This document shows positions 26,657 to 36,075 of a stretch of 64,000 nucleotides of DNA, in pieces (position 1 is the stretch's first letter; each line of letters starts with the position of its first letter). A model generated the notes under the pieces. It was not told the DNA's origin. It was given only the letters and a program-made list of their open reading frames with translations, and did no database searches. Origin of the DNA: UBA6055 sp965203755 (GTDB lineage Bacteria; Chloroflexota; Anaerolineae; Aggregatilineales; Phototrophicaceae); NCBI GenBank assembly GCA_965203755.1, contig OZ241910.1, positions 558,001-622,000 on the forward strand. The letters are read 5' to 3'. A program made the position numbers and the translations under genes.

Positions 26657-28489
26657 TCAGGCATCCGCCGCACGCATCGAATCGACGCCAAAATACTGTT
26701 CAGAACATTCCATCGGGCTGTATGCCATCGGTGTCAAAGCAAGGTAATCAGCCAGGTCATAGGTCAATGACGCAACTTCAATAACGGTTTGTCCGCTGTC
26801 ACTCATGGCGATGATCTCCTGATGCCGAAGGTCCCACTCCCGAGCATAAAGCTGAAAATTGGGCATCAATGCCACCTGACCCAGTACGATGCCTACAGCG
26901 ATCATCACGACAGCGGCAAGGCTTCCGCGCTCCAGCAGCCTCATCCATACCCGACCTGCTTGAGATGACAGCCCGTAATGTTTGAGCAGCCAGCCCGCAT
27001 AGCCCCCCCAAACCAGACCCGACAGCGCCAGCAGACAGGCATTAGGCGCCAGGATGCGAAGATCCACATGGCCGCGTCCGAACAGCGCGAGGAAGACAAT
27101 GGCCGCCATCGAGACCAGCCCAATGCCAGATGAACACAGCGCCAGCAGTCCCAATCTTCGCGCCGCCGCGCTTGACAGCAAAGACGATAACTGCCATGTC
27201 AATATGACCAGAACCGCCAGAACACTCGCGGACAGGTAGATTGAGAGGCGAGAACTAATGCTTAGCTGCGTTATGGCAAACAATATCGCAAAAATAAACA
27301 TAAGCGCCATGATGTATCCGACAGTCAGCAAGCCGCGCTCGCGCTCTTGCAGTGAGGCCTGGATGCGCTTTCGCTGCCAAAGCAGGATCAGAAAACTCAA
27401 AATGAAGCCCATATTGAAGAAGACAATCACCATATACCTGCCGCTGAAGCGCCCAAAAAACTGTGGGTGATCGCTCGTGTGCAGCCACAATAGCGGCATC
27501 CAAAGCAGTTGAAACATCAAGCCAAGCCACAGCGGCGGCAAGGCGAGTTTGACCGGCTGCGCCGCTTTGGATACGGGTTGTGGTTTGTATTTGACCAGCA
27601 TGACCAGCAGGCCGACTGCCATCAGCATGGCAAAGCCAACAAAGATTTGCGGATGTCCAAGATAATCAAAGGTCCAGCCCAATGTTCGGGTCAGCAGCAT
27701 CTCGCGATTCAGTGGCCCAATATCCCGCTCGATACGCGCCGCGCGAAGGGCAATGCCGGGTGAACTCAACTGGATTGCCAAACCGACCAGCGTCGCCAGC
27801 CAGCCAACTCCATAAACAAGCGCATACGAGCGCCGTACAGAACCCCGTAGAAAAGCAAAACTTATCAGCAGACAAAACGTGAGAAAGATCGTTTGGAAGA
27901 CTACAAACATCTCGTACATGCCGGCGCTGATGAAACAAAGCAGCCCGCCAGCGATGATTCCCAATAAATGAGGTATCCCCCCCCGCCATTGTTGAGCCGT
28001 CCAAAGCGCCAGCGCCATATAAATCGTGAGCAGAGCCAGCGACAGAGCGGTCTGGGTACTCGACGAATACCAGTAAAACGACTGCATCGAATGAAACGCA
28101 TTGATACTGGCAGTGACAATGACCGCAGAAATTGAGACAGACAGCGCCAGACGCGGCTTGTCCAGCTTCAAATAGGCAAGGAGCTGAAAGCCCAACCAGA
28201 ACAAGCCGGCCAGCCACAGTACGATAATCAGCGCAGGTATTATCCTGGGAGCCAAAGTATCAAGCGGCGCCATCGCGCCTTTGAGGAACCAGTTGGCATA
28301 GCTCCCCGACCAGGTATCCAGCTTGTGAACCATATAGTTCCAGGCACCAAGTTTTCGACCAAGCCCAATCATGCAATAGTCGTCTGCCAGCATACGGCTG
28401 AATTGCCCTAAATAAACATAAAGCGATACCGGCACAAGGGCAAAGGCCGCAATGAGCCAGTAGAATACAGGAGAACGTTTGGAGTCCAT
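26657..28489 (-). CDS. DUF6056-like polytopic membrane protein, copy 3
   Basis: A 610-residue paralogue, the most different of the three, with MLADDYC near residues 33-39 and the shared AREWDLRHQEI end motif. It begins only 10 bases after the atpC stop, so it is probably transcribed with the ATP synthase genes. No ribosome site is obvious before its ATG, which would favour translational coupling. Confidence 0.65.
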   Translation of the reverse strand: MDSKRSPVFYWLIAAFALVPVSLYVYLGQFSRMLADDYCMIGLGRKLGAWNYMVHKLDTWSGSYANWFLKGAMAPLDTLAPRIIPALIIVLWLAGLFWLGFQLLAYLKLDKPRLALSVSISAVIVTASINAFHSMQSFYWYSSSTQTALSLALLTIYMALALWTAQQWRGGIPHLLGIIAGGLLCFISAGMYEMFVVFQTIFLTFCLLISFAFLRGSVRRSYALVYGVGWLATLVGLAIQLSSPGIALRAARIERDIGPLNREMLLTRTLGWTFDYLGHPQIFVGFAMLMAVGLLVMLVKYKPQPVSKAAQPVKLALPPLWLGLMFQLLWMPLLWLHTSDHPQFFGRFSGRYMVIVFFNMGFILSFLILLWQRKRIQASLQERERGLLTVGYIMALMFIFAILFAITQLSISSRLSIYLSASVLAVLVILTWQLSSLLSSAAARRLGLLALCSSGIGLVSMAAIVFLALFGRGHVDLRILAPNACLLALSGLVWGGYAGWLLKHYGLSSQAGRVWMRLLERGSLAAVVMIAVGIVLGQVALMPNFQLYAREWDLRHQEIIAMSDSGQTVIEVASLTYDLADYLALTPMAYSPMECSEQYFGVDSMRAADA

Positions 28490-28499
28490 TCGAGATCAA

Positions 28500-28952
28500 T
28501 TACACTTCAGGGCTGTCTTCGTCGATAATCCTAAGCATTGAGCCGCGGCTGCGAACTTTTTGGCTAATCCGCACCGCCAGATTGGCGCGGCGCAGCGCCA
28601 GTTCCGCCTGGCGGTTATCGACTTCCGGCAGGCCTTCTTCCAGGATTTTGCGGGCGCGCTCACGGGCTTGCTGCGCCATCTCCAAATCAAGCGCAAAGGA
28701 CGATTCAGCCAAATCCGCCAAGACAATCACTTTGTCCGGGCGCACATCCACCACGCCGCCATAAACCGCAAAACGTTCCTCGGCATCCTCTTTACGCACC
28801 ACAAGCTCGCCATAGGTCAGGGTGGTCAGCACCGGCGCATGATTGGGCAGAACGCCCATTTCCCCTTCAATGGCTGGCACAATGACCATATCAGCGGCCG
28901 GTTCGTCAAATATCTTCTTTTCCTGCGTCACCAACTCGATGTGAATCGGCAT
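28500..28952 (-). CDS. atpC: ATP synthase epsilon subunit
   Basis: The 150-residue central-stalk subunit of F1, an N-terminal beta sandwich (IHIELVTQEKKIFDEPADM-like start, GVLPNHAPVLTTL) and a C-terminal helical pair. It regulates ATP hydrolysis. AGGAGG stands before the ATG. It closes the order atpA-atpG-atpD-atpC. Confidence 0.93.
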   Translation of the reverse strand: MPIHIELVTQEKKIFDEPAADMVIVPAIEGEMGVLPNHAPVLTTLTYGELVVRKEDAEERFAVYGGVVDVRPDKVIVLADLAESSFALDLEMAQQARERARKILEEGLPEVDNRQAELALRRANLAVRISQKVRSRGSMLRIIDEDSPEV

Positions 28953-28961
28953 CAGCGCCTC

Positions 28962-30365
28962 CTACGAGCTACCGCGCGTTTCAAAACGCTGCAAAACATC
29001 TTCGATTGGGCCGCACATATAGAAATCCTGTTCCGGGATTTGGTCCACATCGCCGTCGAGAATCATGCGGAAACCGCGCACCGTATCCTTAATCGGGACA
29101 TAGCGTCCAGCCTGCCCGGTGAACTGTTCGGCAACAAACATCGGCTGGCTAAGGAAGTTTTCGATCTTGCGGGCGCGGGCGACCAAAATTTTGTCATCGT
29201 CCGACAGTTCTTCGACGCCGAGAATGGCGATAATATCCTGCAAATCCTTGTAACGCTGCAAGACCTGCTGGACTTCGCGGGCGGCGCTGTAGTGACTTTC
29301 GCCGACCACTTCCGGCGCCAGGATATTGCTGGTGCTGGCTAATGGATCGACCGCCGGGAACAAACCGCGCGCCGCAATCGAACGTTCCAGCGCAATCGTA
29401 CTGTCAAGATGGGTAAATACAGCCACCGGCGCCGGATCAGAATAATCATCGGCCGGTACGTAAACCGCCTGCATGGATGTAATCGAACCGGTTTTGGTGG
29501 ATGTAATCCGCTCTTGCAGCATCCCCATTTCCTCGCTTAGGTTCGGCTGATAGCCTACCGCCGAAGGCATACGGCCCAGCAGCGCCGAAACCTCGGCGCC
29601 GGCAAGCGAATAACGGAAGATGTTGTCAATAAAGATAAGGACATCCTTGCCTTGATCGCGGAAGTATTCAGCCATCGTCAATCCCGACAGTCCTACCCGC
29701 AGGCGCACGCCGGGCGGCTCGTTCATCTGGCCGAAAACCATCGCCAGCTTGTCCAGCACGTTGGCTTCTTTCATTTCATGGTACAGGTCAGTCCCTTCGC
29801 GGGTGCGTTCGCCGACGCCAGCGAAAACAGACAGGCCATCGTGCTGGGTGGCAATCGAATTGATGAGTTCCTGAATCGTGACCGTCTTGCCAACCCCGGC
29901 GCCGCCAAAGATGCCCGTCTTGCCGCCTTTGGTCATCGGCGCCACCAGGTCTATCACCTTCATGCCGGTTTCAAAAACCTCGATATTGGGCGACTGTTCC
30001 TCAAAAGACGGCGCATCGGCATGAATCGGGCGCCGCTCGGATTCGGCCGGGACAGCTTCGCCCATATCCACCGGGCGCCCCAGCACATTGAAGATTCGCC
30101 CCAAAGTCGGGTCGCCGACCGGCACGGCAATCGGCTGTCCGGTCGCAAAGGCGGCTGCGCCGCGCGCCAAACCATCCGTGGAATCCATCGCTACGGTGCG
30201 GACTGCGCTGTCGCCAAGATGCAGTTCAACTTCAAGAACCAGGTCGTCTTCATTTTCACGCGGAATCCTGACCGCATCAAAAATGTTCGGCAATTCGCTC
30301 GCCGGGAATTCAACATCGACCACATTGCCAAGCACCTGCGTTACGGTTCCTTGAATTTCTGCCAT
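28962..30365 (-). CDS. atpD: ATP synthase beta subunit
   Basis: The catalytic subunit of F1 (467 residues). The P-loop GGAGVGKT and the beta signature PAVDPLASTS are present, as are GERTREG and the DELSEED region in the form VEELSDDD. AAGGAG stands 7 bases before the ATG. It lies nine bases ahead of atpC. Confidence 0.96.
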   Translation of the reverse strand: MAEIQGTVTQVLGNVVDVEFPASELPNIFDAVRIPRENEDDLVLEVELHLGDSAVRTVAMDSTDGLARGAAAFATGQPIAVPVGDPTLGRIFNVLGRPVDMGEAVPAESERRPIHADAPSFEEQSPNIEVFETGMKVIDLVAPMTKGGKTGIFGGAGVGKTVTIQELINSIATQHDGLSVFAGVGERTREGTDLYHEMKEANVLDKLAMVFGQMNEPPGVRLRVGLSGLTMAEYFRDQGKDVLIFIDNIFRYSLAGAEVSALLGRMPSAVGYQPNLSEEMGMLQERITSTKTGSITSMQAVYVPADDYSDPAPVAVFTHLDSTIALERSIAARGLFPAVDPLASTSNILAPEVVGESHYSAAREVQQVLQRYKDLQDIIAILGVEELSDDDKILVARARKIENFLSQPMFVAEQFTGQAGRYVPIKDTVRGFRMILDGDVDQIPEQDFYMCGPIEDVLQRFETRGSS

Positions 30366-30409
30366 TGTTTCGCTCCTTATGATAATCCAGAATGAGCCTG
30401 GCCGCCGGG

Positions 30410-31384
30410 CTAGGCTCGCGCGTCTTGCAGTTGTTTCCTGCTGTCATAGGTATCCAGGATTTCCTGGCTGGCGCTGTCAATCGACTGCTGCAAGGCATTG
30501 GCGCCGCCAACGATATCAAGGATTTCGGCGGTAATCTCGGCTTGACGCGCCTTATTGTACAGCAGGATGAGGTCAGACGTGACCTGGGTCGCGTTTTCGG
30601 TCGCGTTTTTCATCGCCGCCATGCGGGCGGCATGCTCACTCGCCTGCGCTTCCAGCAAAGCCTGATAAAGCTGCAATTCGGTAAAGCGCGGCACAATTTC
30701 GGCAACGACTGCGGCGGCATTGGGCTCATAGTCATAGTTCTGCAAACCCTCGCTCACCACCGCCACGTCCTTCACATACTCGGCGGCAACCTGCTGCGCC
30801 ACCGTATGCGTCGTCAGCGGCAGCCAGCCCAAAACCGCCGGGCGCTGCGCCAGCATATTGATGAAATCGGTATAGGCAATCAGCACTTCATCTACATCGC
30901 CGTTAAGATAGGCGTCCATTGCAATCCGCGCAATCGGAGAAATATCAGCAATTTTTGGCGCCGCCGGTATATCGCTGAAGGATGCGACGATATTGGCGCC
31001 GCTGCGAGCCAGCGAATCGCGCGCCTTGCGTCCGACGGCGACATAATCGACCGGCTTGCCCAAACGCGTGGCAAAACGTTGAGCGACTCGCAGGGCATTG
31101 GTGTTATAGGCGCCGGCTAGGCCGCGGTCGGAAGTAATGACAACCACCATCACCTTACTGATTTCCTCGCGCTCGGTGAGCAAGGGATGCAGAGGTTGAC
31201 TTTTGCTGGCCGCCTGAATGTTCAGCAGGATTTCCCATGCTTTTTCGGCATACGCGCGGCTTGCCAGCGCCCGTGCCTGGGCGCGGCGGACGCGCGACGC
31301 CGAAACGGCCTCCAGCGCCCGCGTAATCTGCGTGATGTTGCGGACGCTTCGGATTCGATTCTTGACTTCTCTTAGGGTAGCCAT
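30410..31384 (-). CDS. atpG: ATP synthase gamma subunit, with C-terminal extension
   Basis: The rotor shaft of F1. The N-terminal helix (KNRIRSVRNITQITRALEAVSASR), ITSDRGLAGAYN and the C-terminal helix (NKARQAEITAEILDIVGGANAL) are standard. At 324 residues it is about 30 longer than usual; the extra part follows the normal end and would sit at the top of the alpha-beta ring. AAAGGAG stands before the ATG. Confidence 0.94.
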   Translation of the reverse strand: MATLREVKNRIRSVRNITQITRALEAVSASRVRRAQARALASRAYAEKAWEILLNIQAASKSQPLHPLLTEREEISKVMVVVITSDRGLAGAYNTNALRVAQRFATRLGKPVDYVAVGRKARDSLARSGANIVASFSDIPAAPKIADISPIARIAMDAYLNGDVDEVLIAYTDFINMLAQRPAVLGWLPLTTHTVAQQVAAEYVKDVAVVSEGLQNYDYEPNAAAVVAEIVPRFTELQLYQALLEAQASEHAARMAAMKNATENATQVTSDLILLYNKARQAEITAEILDIVGGANALQQSIDSASQEILDTYDSRKQLQDARA

Positions 31385-31417
31385 CTCGTGTCTCCTTTCC
31401 TGAAACGGCGGGGACAG

Positions 31418-32923
31418 CTAGGACCAGGTCGCGTTGAAGGCTTTGATGGCAGCGTCCAGTTTTTCCTGAATTTGCGCTTTGACCTTCTCATTGCGATTTT
31501 CCCGAATGAAGTCGGCAATATCGGAAAATTGTGTCCGGAAAGCGCGCAGGAAGGCATCCTTCCAGGCAATCATCCGCTCCACCGGCACATCATCGGTCAA
31601 GCCGCTTGTCCCGGCATAGGTCAGCGCGACCTGATCTTCCAGCGACAGGGTTTGATACTGAACCTGCTTAAAGAGTTCGGTCAAACGCAGGCCGCGGTCA
31701 AGCTGCTGCTGGGTGGCTTTGTCCAGGTTCGAGCCAAACTGTGCAAACGCCGCCAAATCGCGGAACTGCGCCATTTGCAGTTTCAAGCCGCCGGCGACAT
31801 CTTTCATTGCCCGCGTCTGCGCCGCGCTGCCGACACGGCTCACGCTAATGCCCGTATTCAGCGCCGGACGAAGCCCAGCATTAAACAACTCGGATTCGAG
31901 GTAAATTTGACCGTCGGTAATGGAAATCACATTCGTTGGCACAAACGCAGAAACATCGCCCAGCAGGGTTTCAATCACCGGCAAGGCTGTCAGGCTGCCG
32001 CCGCCGCGCTCATCGCTTAACTGCGCCGCCCGTTCCAGCAGACGGCTGTGGAGATAGAATACGTCGCCGGGGTAGGCTTCGCGTCCGGGCGGGCGCCGCA
32101 TCAGCAGCGAAACCTGGCGATAGGCATTGGCATGCTTGGAAAGATCGTCATAAATCACAAGCGCATCTTTGCCATTTTCCATAAACCATTCGCCAATGGC
32201 GCAGCCGGAATAAGGCGCCAGATATTGCAATGCCGCCGCGTCGGATGCCGATGCGACCACAAGGGTCGTATAATCCATCGCGCCTTCGCGTTCCAGCGTT
32301 TCACGGATCCGCGCCACCTCGCCGCGCCGCTTGCCAACAGCCACATAGATGCAATACATATCCTGACCGCTTTGGTTGACGATAGTATCCAGAGCCAGCG
32401 CGGTTTTGCCGGTTTGACGGTCGCCAATAATCAACTCGCGCTGGCCGCGGCCAATCGGAATCATCGTGTCAATCGCCAGGATGCCGGTCTGCACCGGGCG
32501 GTCGACGCTGCGGCGCTCCATGACGCCGGGGGCGATGCGCTCAATGTTATAATATTCGTCGAACTGCGCTGGACCGCGGCCATCAATCGGCTGGCCCAAT
32601 GCGTCGACCACGCGCCCCACCAGCCCGGTTCCAACCGGCACCGAGGCAATGCGACCAAGCGCTTTGACCGTATCACCTTCCTGAATATCATCATAAGCGC
32701 CCATGATGATGATGCCGACATTGTCTTTTTCCAGGTTGAAAGCGATGCCGGCGACGCCGTTTTCAAATTGAACCAGTTCGTTATAACGCACATTGTCAAG
32801 GCCAGAGATGCGCGCGATGCCGTCCCCAACCTCTTCCACATAACCGACTTCAACAGCTTCCAGCGCGCCAAGCTCAAAGTCTTTGATCTGCTCTAAAATT
32901 GAACCAAAGATGTTTTCTGCCAT
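31418..32923 (-). CDS. atpA: ATP synthase alpha subunit
   Basis: The non-catalytic nucleotide-binding subunit of F1 (501 residues), with P-loop GDRQTGKT, VPVGTGLVGRVVDALGQPIDG and the alpha signature GRSPALNTG-like GLRPALNTGISVSRVGSAAQ. An AAGGAG site precedes the ATG. It is the first gene of the cluster here; delta (atpH) and the F0 genes are not found beside it. Confidence 0.96.
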   Translation of the reverse strand: MAENIFGSILEQIKDFELGALEAVEVGYVEEVGDGIARISGLDNVRYNELVQFENGVAGIAFNLEKDNVGIIIMGAYDDIQEGDTVKALGRIASVPVGTGLVGRVVDALGQPIDGRGPAQFDEYYNIERIAPGVMERRSVDRPVQTGILAIDTMIPIGRGQRELIIGDRQTGKTALALDTIVNQSGQDMYCIYVAVGKRRGEVARIRETLEREGAMDYTTLVVASASDAAALQYLAPYSGCAIGEWFMENGKDALVIYDDLSKHANAYRQVSLLMRRPPGREAYPGDVFYLHSRLLERAAQLSDERGGGSLTALPVIETLLGDVSAFVPTNVISITDGQIYLESELFNAGLRPALNTGISVSRVGSAAQTRAMKDVAGGLKLQMAQFRDLAAFAQFGSNLDKATQQQLDRGLRLTELFKQVQYQTLSLEDQVALTYAGTSGLTDDVPVERMIAWKDAFLRAFRTQFSDIADFIRENRNEKVKAQIQEKLDAAIKAFNATWS

Positions 32924-33198
32924 TCGCAGGCTCCTTGCGTGTACTTATACAACGTCAAACAAGAAATAATCTCAAAAAAGCACTAGATTTCAAAATCGCT
33001 TCGGATGCCGCCGGCGCTTATACAGAACAGCCAGGATGATATGTATTGTAGCTTAGCCAATCCTAATTTGTCCACATTTTCACAAATGCTCTTCAAGCCA
33101 TATCAACGCCGGTGCAGTCCGTTCCTATTTTGCCAGTTTTATGTCCGTTCATCAACCGGCGAATTGACCGATTTCCCGGCGATGACCGCAGTTCCGCG
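32924..33198. other. Non-coding gap upstream of atpA
   Basis: A 275-base gap between the proC stop and the atpA start. It is AT-richer than the genes beside it and should hold the ATP synthase promoter. Two TATAAG-like boxes occur on the minus strand, but none has a convincing -35. No hairpin terminator or RNA gene was recognised. Confidence 0.4.
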
Positions 33199-34032
33199 CT
33201 ATCTTAAATCATCATCCTGTGCACCGAGCGCCTGCGAGCGCCGATAAGCCGCCCAGATGCCTTCGGACAAGACAGTTCGCAAACCGCCCTTTTCCATCTC
33301 ATGCAGCGCCGCCGCTGTGGTGCCGCCGGGGCTGGTGACTTGATTCCGAAGCTGCGCCGGGTGCAGTCCCGACTGCCGCGCATACACCACTGACCCCATA
33401 ATCGTCTGGCTAACCAGCTTTTCAGCCACCCGCCGCGAAAAACCCATGTGTACCCCGACATCAACCATCGCTTCCATAAACATAAAAACATAAGCCGGCC
33501 CCGAGCCGCTCAATGCCGTCGCCATATCAAGGAAGCGCTCATCATTGGCAAAGATCTGCTCACCCAATGCGCCCAAGAGCAATTCAGCTTGTTTTTGCTG
33601 TTCATCGGCTACATCCGGCGAGGCTGTCCAAACCGTAATCCCTTGTCCGATTTGCCCGGGGGTATTAGGCATCGACCGGACTACCCGCGCGTTCAGCAGA
33701 CTGTCGGCAATGGTCTCCAAGGTTACGCCGGCGACAATGCTTACGATTAAGCGCACGCCATCCAACTGCCCCCGCAGTTCGGGCAGCACCGCGTTCATCA
33801 CTTGCGGTTTGACCGACAGCACCAGCACATCCGCCTCCCGCGCCGCCAGCGCATTGTCCGCTGTGCAATGGATGCCATAGCTTTTATGAAGCTGTTTCAA
33901 TCGGGCTTCATGGGGGTCGGCGGCGATGATCATTTCCGGTTTCACCAGTTTTTGATGGAGAAGGCCCTTGATCATGGCCTCACCCATGACTCCTGCGCCA
34001 ACAAATGCAATCGTCTCACCATTAAATGCCAT
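33199..34032 (-). CDS. proC: Pyrroline-5-carboxylate reductase
   Basis: The last step of proline synthesis, NAD(P)H reduction of pyrroline-5-carboxylate. The Rossmann motif FVGAGVMGEA opens the protein, SVKPQ and RSMPNTPG follow, and the C-terminal dimer domain has the signature VTSPGGTTAAALHEME with SGSGPAYVF. The 277 residues fit the family. The gene is 18 bases downstream of the GNAT gene and may share its transcript. Confidence 0.93.
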   Translation of the reverse strand: MAFNGETIAFVGAGVMGEAMIKGLLHQKLVKPEMIIAADPHEARLKQLHKSYGIHCTADNALAAREADVLVLSVKPQVMNAVLPELRGQLDGVRLIVSIVAGVTLETIADSLLNARVVRSMPNTPGQIGQGITVWTASPDVADEQQKQAELLLGALGEQIFANDERFLDMATALSGSGPAYVFMFMEAMVDVGVHMGFSRRVAEKLVSQTIMGSVVYARQSGLHPAQLRNQVTSPGGTTAAALHEMEKGGLRTVLSEGIWAAYRRSQALGAQDDDLR

Positions 34033-34050
34033 AAATCCACCCCGGTTCTG

Positions 34051-34926
34051 TCAATCGCCATCATCCGCATGGCGGCTCAATAAATAAAAGCTGCGCTTCC
34101 GCCCTTCAAAGTCGCCATGCACAAAATCCATTATCCTATAACCTACAGCAAGCATCTGCGGCAGCGCTAGGCGAATATGACCGCGCCAGGCTTCTGCCAG
34201 CCGCGGCTGACTGGCTTCCAACGTTTGAATATCGGTCGGGATTTCGACCAGAGCCAAAGCGGAATCCGGCATATTGATTCTGGCAGCTGGACGAAGCCAC
34301 TGACCAGCGGCATCAGCGCGGTTGACCATCGATGCTTGAAGGTCAAGACACTGCTGCAAGGTCAGCTTGCCTGCCCGGCCGCGGGCGCGTTCTTGCACCC
34401 GAGGATGTGTCACTGGCCATTCGACAACCAAACGATCCGCCCGCAGGCTTTTCTGCTGCGTCATCCCAAAATAATTGACTTTGTACTGCCGTATCACACT
34501 ACCCAGCTTGCGGATATTCAGATGTGCATTCGGCGACAAAAGCGGATCAAAGGTCCAAGTCACCAGTTGGATTCCCTGCTTGATAGCGACCTCGCGCTGC
34601 GCCATTTTCAAGCGAAAGCCGATGTTTCGACCGCGGTATTCCGGCAGGACAAGCATTCGCTTAGACATAATCAGAAGATTTGCCGCCGCCGGCCGCGCTT
34701 TCTCATCTTCCCAGTCGCTGCTGGTACCGATAAACCCCATGACAAAGCCAGCCAGACGGCCCCGACAGCGAGCGCCCAAGACATGTCCGCCATGATCGCA
34801 CAGCGATTGCAGCACATGGGTTGGCACAAGTGTCTCGACACAGTCGCCCCAGTACGTTTTCTGCAATTCAACGGCTTGGTCGTACTCGGACGGAGTCTTC
34901 AGCCGTTTGATAATGATTTCATCCAT
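34051..34926 (-). CDS. GNAT-family acetyltransferase (COG3375-like)
   Basis: A 291-residue protein whose first half is a GNAT fold: GFVMGFIGT beta strand, then MLVLPEYRGRNIGFRLK, the acetyl-CoA pyrophosphate-binding R/Q-x-x-G-x-G/A-type loop. The second half (about 140-291) is helical/beta and matches the larger predicted-acetyltransferase group COG3375, of unknown substrate. It is 15 bases downstream of the SDR gene and upstream of proC. Confidence 0.7.
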   Translation of the reverse strand: MDEIIIKRLKTPSEYDQAVELQKTYWGDCVETLVPTHVLQSLCDHGGHVLGARCRGRLAGFVMGFIGTSSDWEDEKARPAAANLLIMSKRMLVLPEYRGRNIGFRLKMAQREVAIKQGIQLVTWTFDPLLSPNAHLNIRKLGSVIRQYKVNYFGMTQQKSLRADRLVVEWPVTHPRVQERARGRAGKLTLQQCLDLQASMVNRADAAGQWLRPAARINMPDSALALVEIPTDIQTLEASQPRLAEAWRGHIRLALPQMLAVGYRIMDFVHGDFEGRKRSFYLLSRHADDGD

Positions 34927-34941
34927 AGCCTGTCCTGTGCA

Positions 34942-35901
34942 TTAAAGCGGGCGCGGTCGGCGGCGGAAGGTATCCCGCATGACACCGAAGAGATGCCGCC
35001 GCTGCGGCAAATAGCCCAAGAGCGTTTCTTCAAAGCGGCGTGGATGAAACCCAAAATGACGATAAGCGCTGCCTAAAGGCGCGGTGCGGTTGGATGCCAG
35101 AATGTCAAGCCATTGATTCGTCATAAGTGAACGCGGCAGCGCGCGGCTGTAAAAACTCGTCATCCAGCGCAGCAGATAAGGCGGCGCCGGGATAACCGGG
35201 CGCGGCATGCCGGTCACCCGCATAATGGTCAAGATCATATCCTTGAACGTCATGTATTCAGCGCCGCCGATTTCGACCGTCCGGTCAACCAGACGCACTC
35301 GGTGCAAACTCCGATAAATAGCTTCTACCAGGTCGTCAATATAAATCGGGTGCAGGACAACTTCGCCATCACCCGGCATCAGAAAAAAGAGCGGATTGAC
35401 GCGCAGCATACCGGCAATATAATTGATGAACGAATCGTCCGGCGCGAAGACCACCCCGCTTCGAATAATGGTATAAGCAAGCCCACTGTGGCGCACGAGT
35501 TCCTCAACCTGACCTTTAACGCGGTGCAGGGTATAGGCAGACGATGATGCCGCGCCCAGTTGGCTTAGGGCGATAATGCGCCCAACGCGCGCCGCCCGCG
35601 CCACCGTCGCCAGCGCCCGCGCGCCGCCGATCTCGATGCGCTCAAGCTCGCGGCGGCGCCCCCACCATTGCGCGTTTTCCAGATGAATGACCGCATGACA
35701 GCCCGTCACCGCTCGAAAGAAAGATTCTTCGTCGAGAACGTTGCCCAGCGCGAGTTCGGGCGCATGAGGATGGCTTGCATTCCATGGCAGGCGCCGCGCT
35801 CGTCTTTCCGTCAGCAGGCAGCGGCTTGGTATTTGCTCTTCCATCAGCCGCTCGACAAGATGCCGCCCCACCAGTCCGGTCGCGCCGGTAATCAAAATCA
35901 T
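34942..35901 (-). CDS. Atypical SDR / NAD(P)-binding epimerase-like protein
   Basis: A 319-residue extended short-chain dehydrogenase-like protein. GATGLVGRHL at the N-terminus binds the dinucleotide; a YTLHRVKGQVEELV stretch holds a Tyr and Lys in the place of the usual YxxxK but with wider spacing, as in NDUFA9-type and other atypical SDRs. A redox or purely binding role cannot be separated. It begins a three-gene minus-strand run (SDR, GNAT, proC) and is divergent from fabF. Confidence 0.75.
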   Translation of the reverse strand: MILITGATGLVGRHLVERLMEEQIPSRCLLTERRARRLPWNASHPHAPELALGNVLDEESFFRAVTGCHAVIHLENAQWWGRRRELERIEIGGARALATVARAARVGRIIALSQLGAASSSAYTLHRVKGQVEELVRHSGLAYTIIRSGVVFAPDDSFINYIAGMLRVNPLFFLMPGDGEVVLHPIYIDDLVEAIYRSLHRVRLVDRTVEIGGAEYMTFKDMILTIMRVTGMPRPVIPAPPYLLRWMTSFYSRALPRSLMTNQWLDILASNRTAPLGSAYRHFGFHPRRFEETLLGYLPQRRHLFGVMRDTFRRRPRPL

Positions 35902-36075
35902 GGCAACTCATAAAATTCAAAATTGGCAAATTTGATGGTATGATGGGCTTCGTCATATCCATCCAACTCATTATAGATTGCAAGCGCTTTATTATATGAG
36001 GCAAACTTGTCCCTGTAAAGCAACGGAAAGCGCATCGCGGTGTTTATGACTGTGTATGAGGTATCGGAGGATTCC

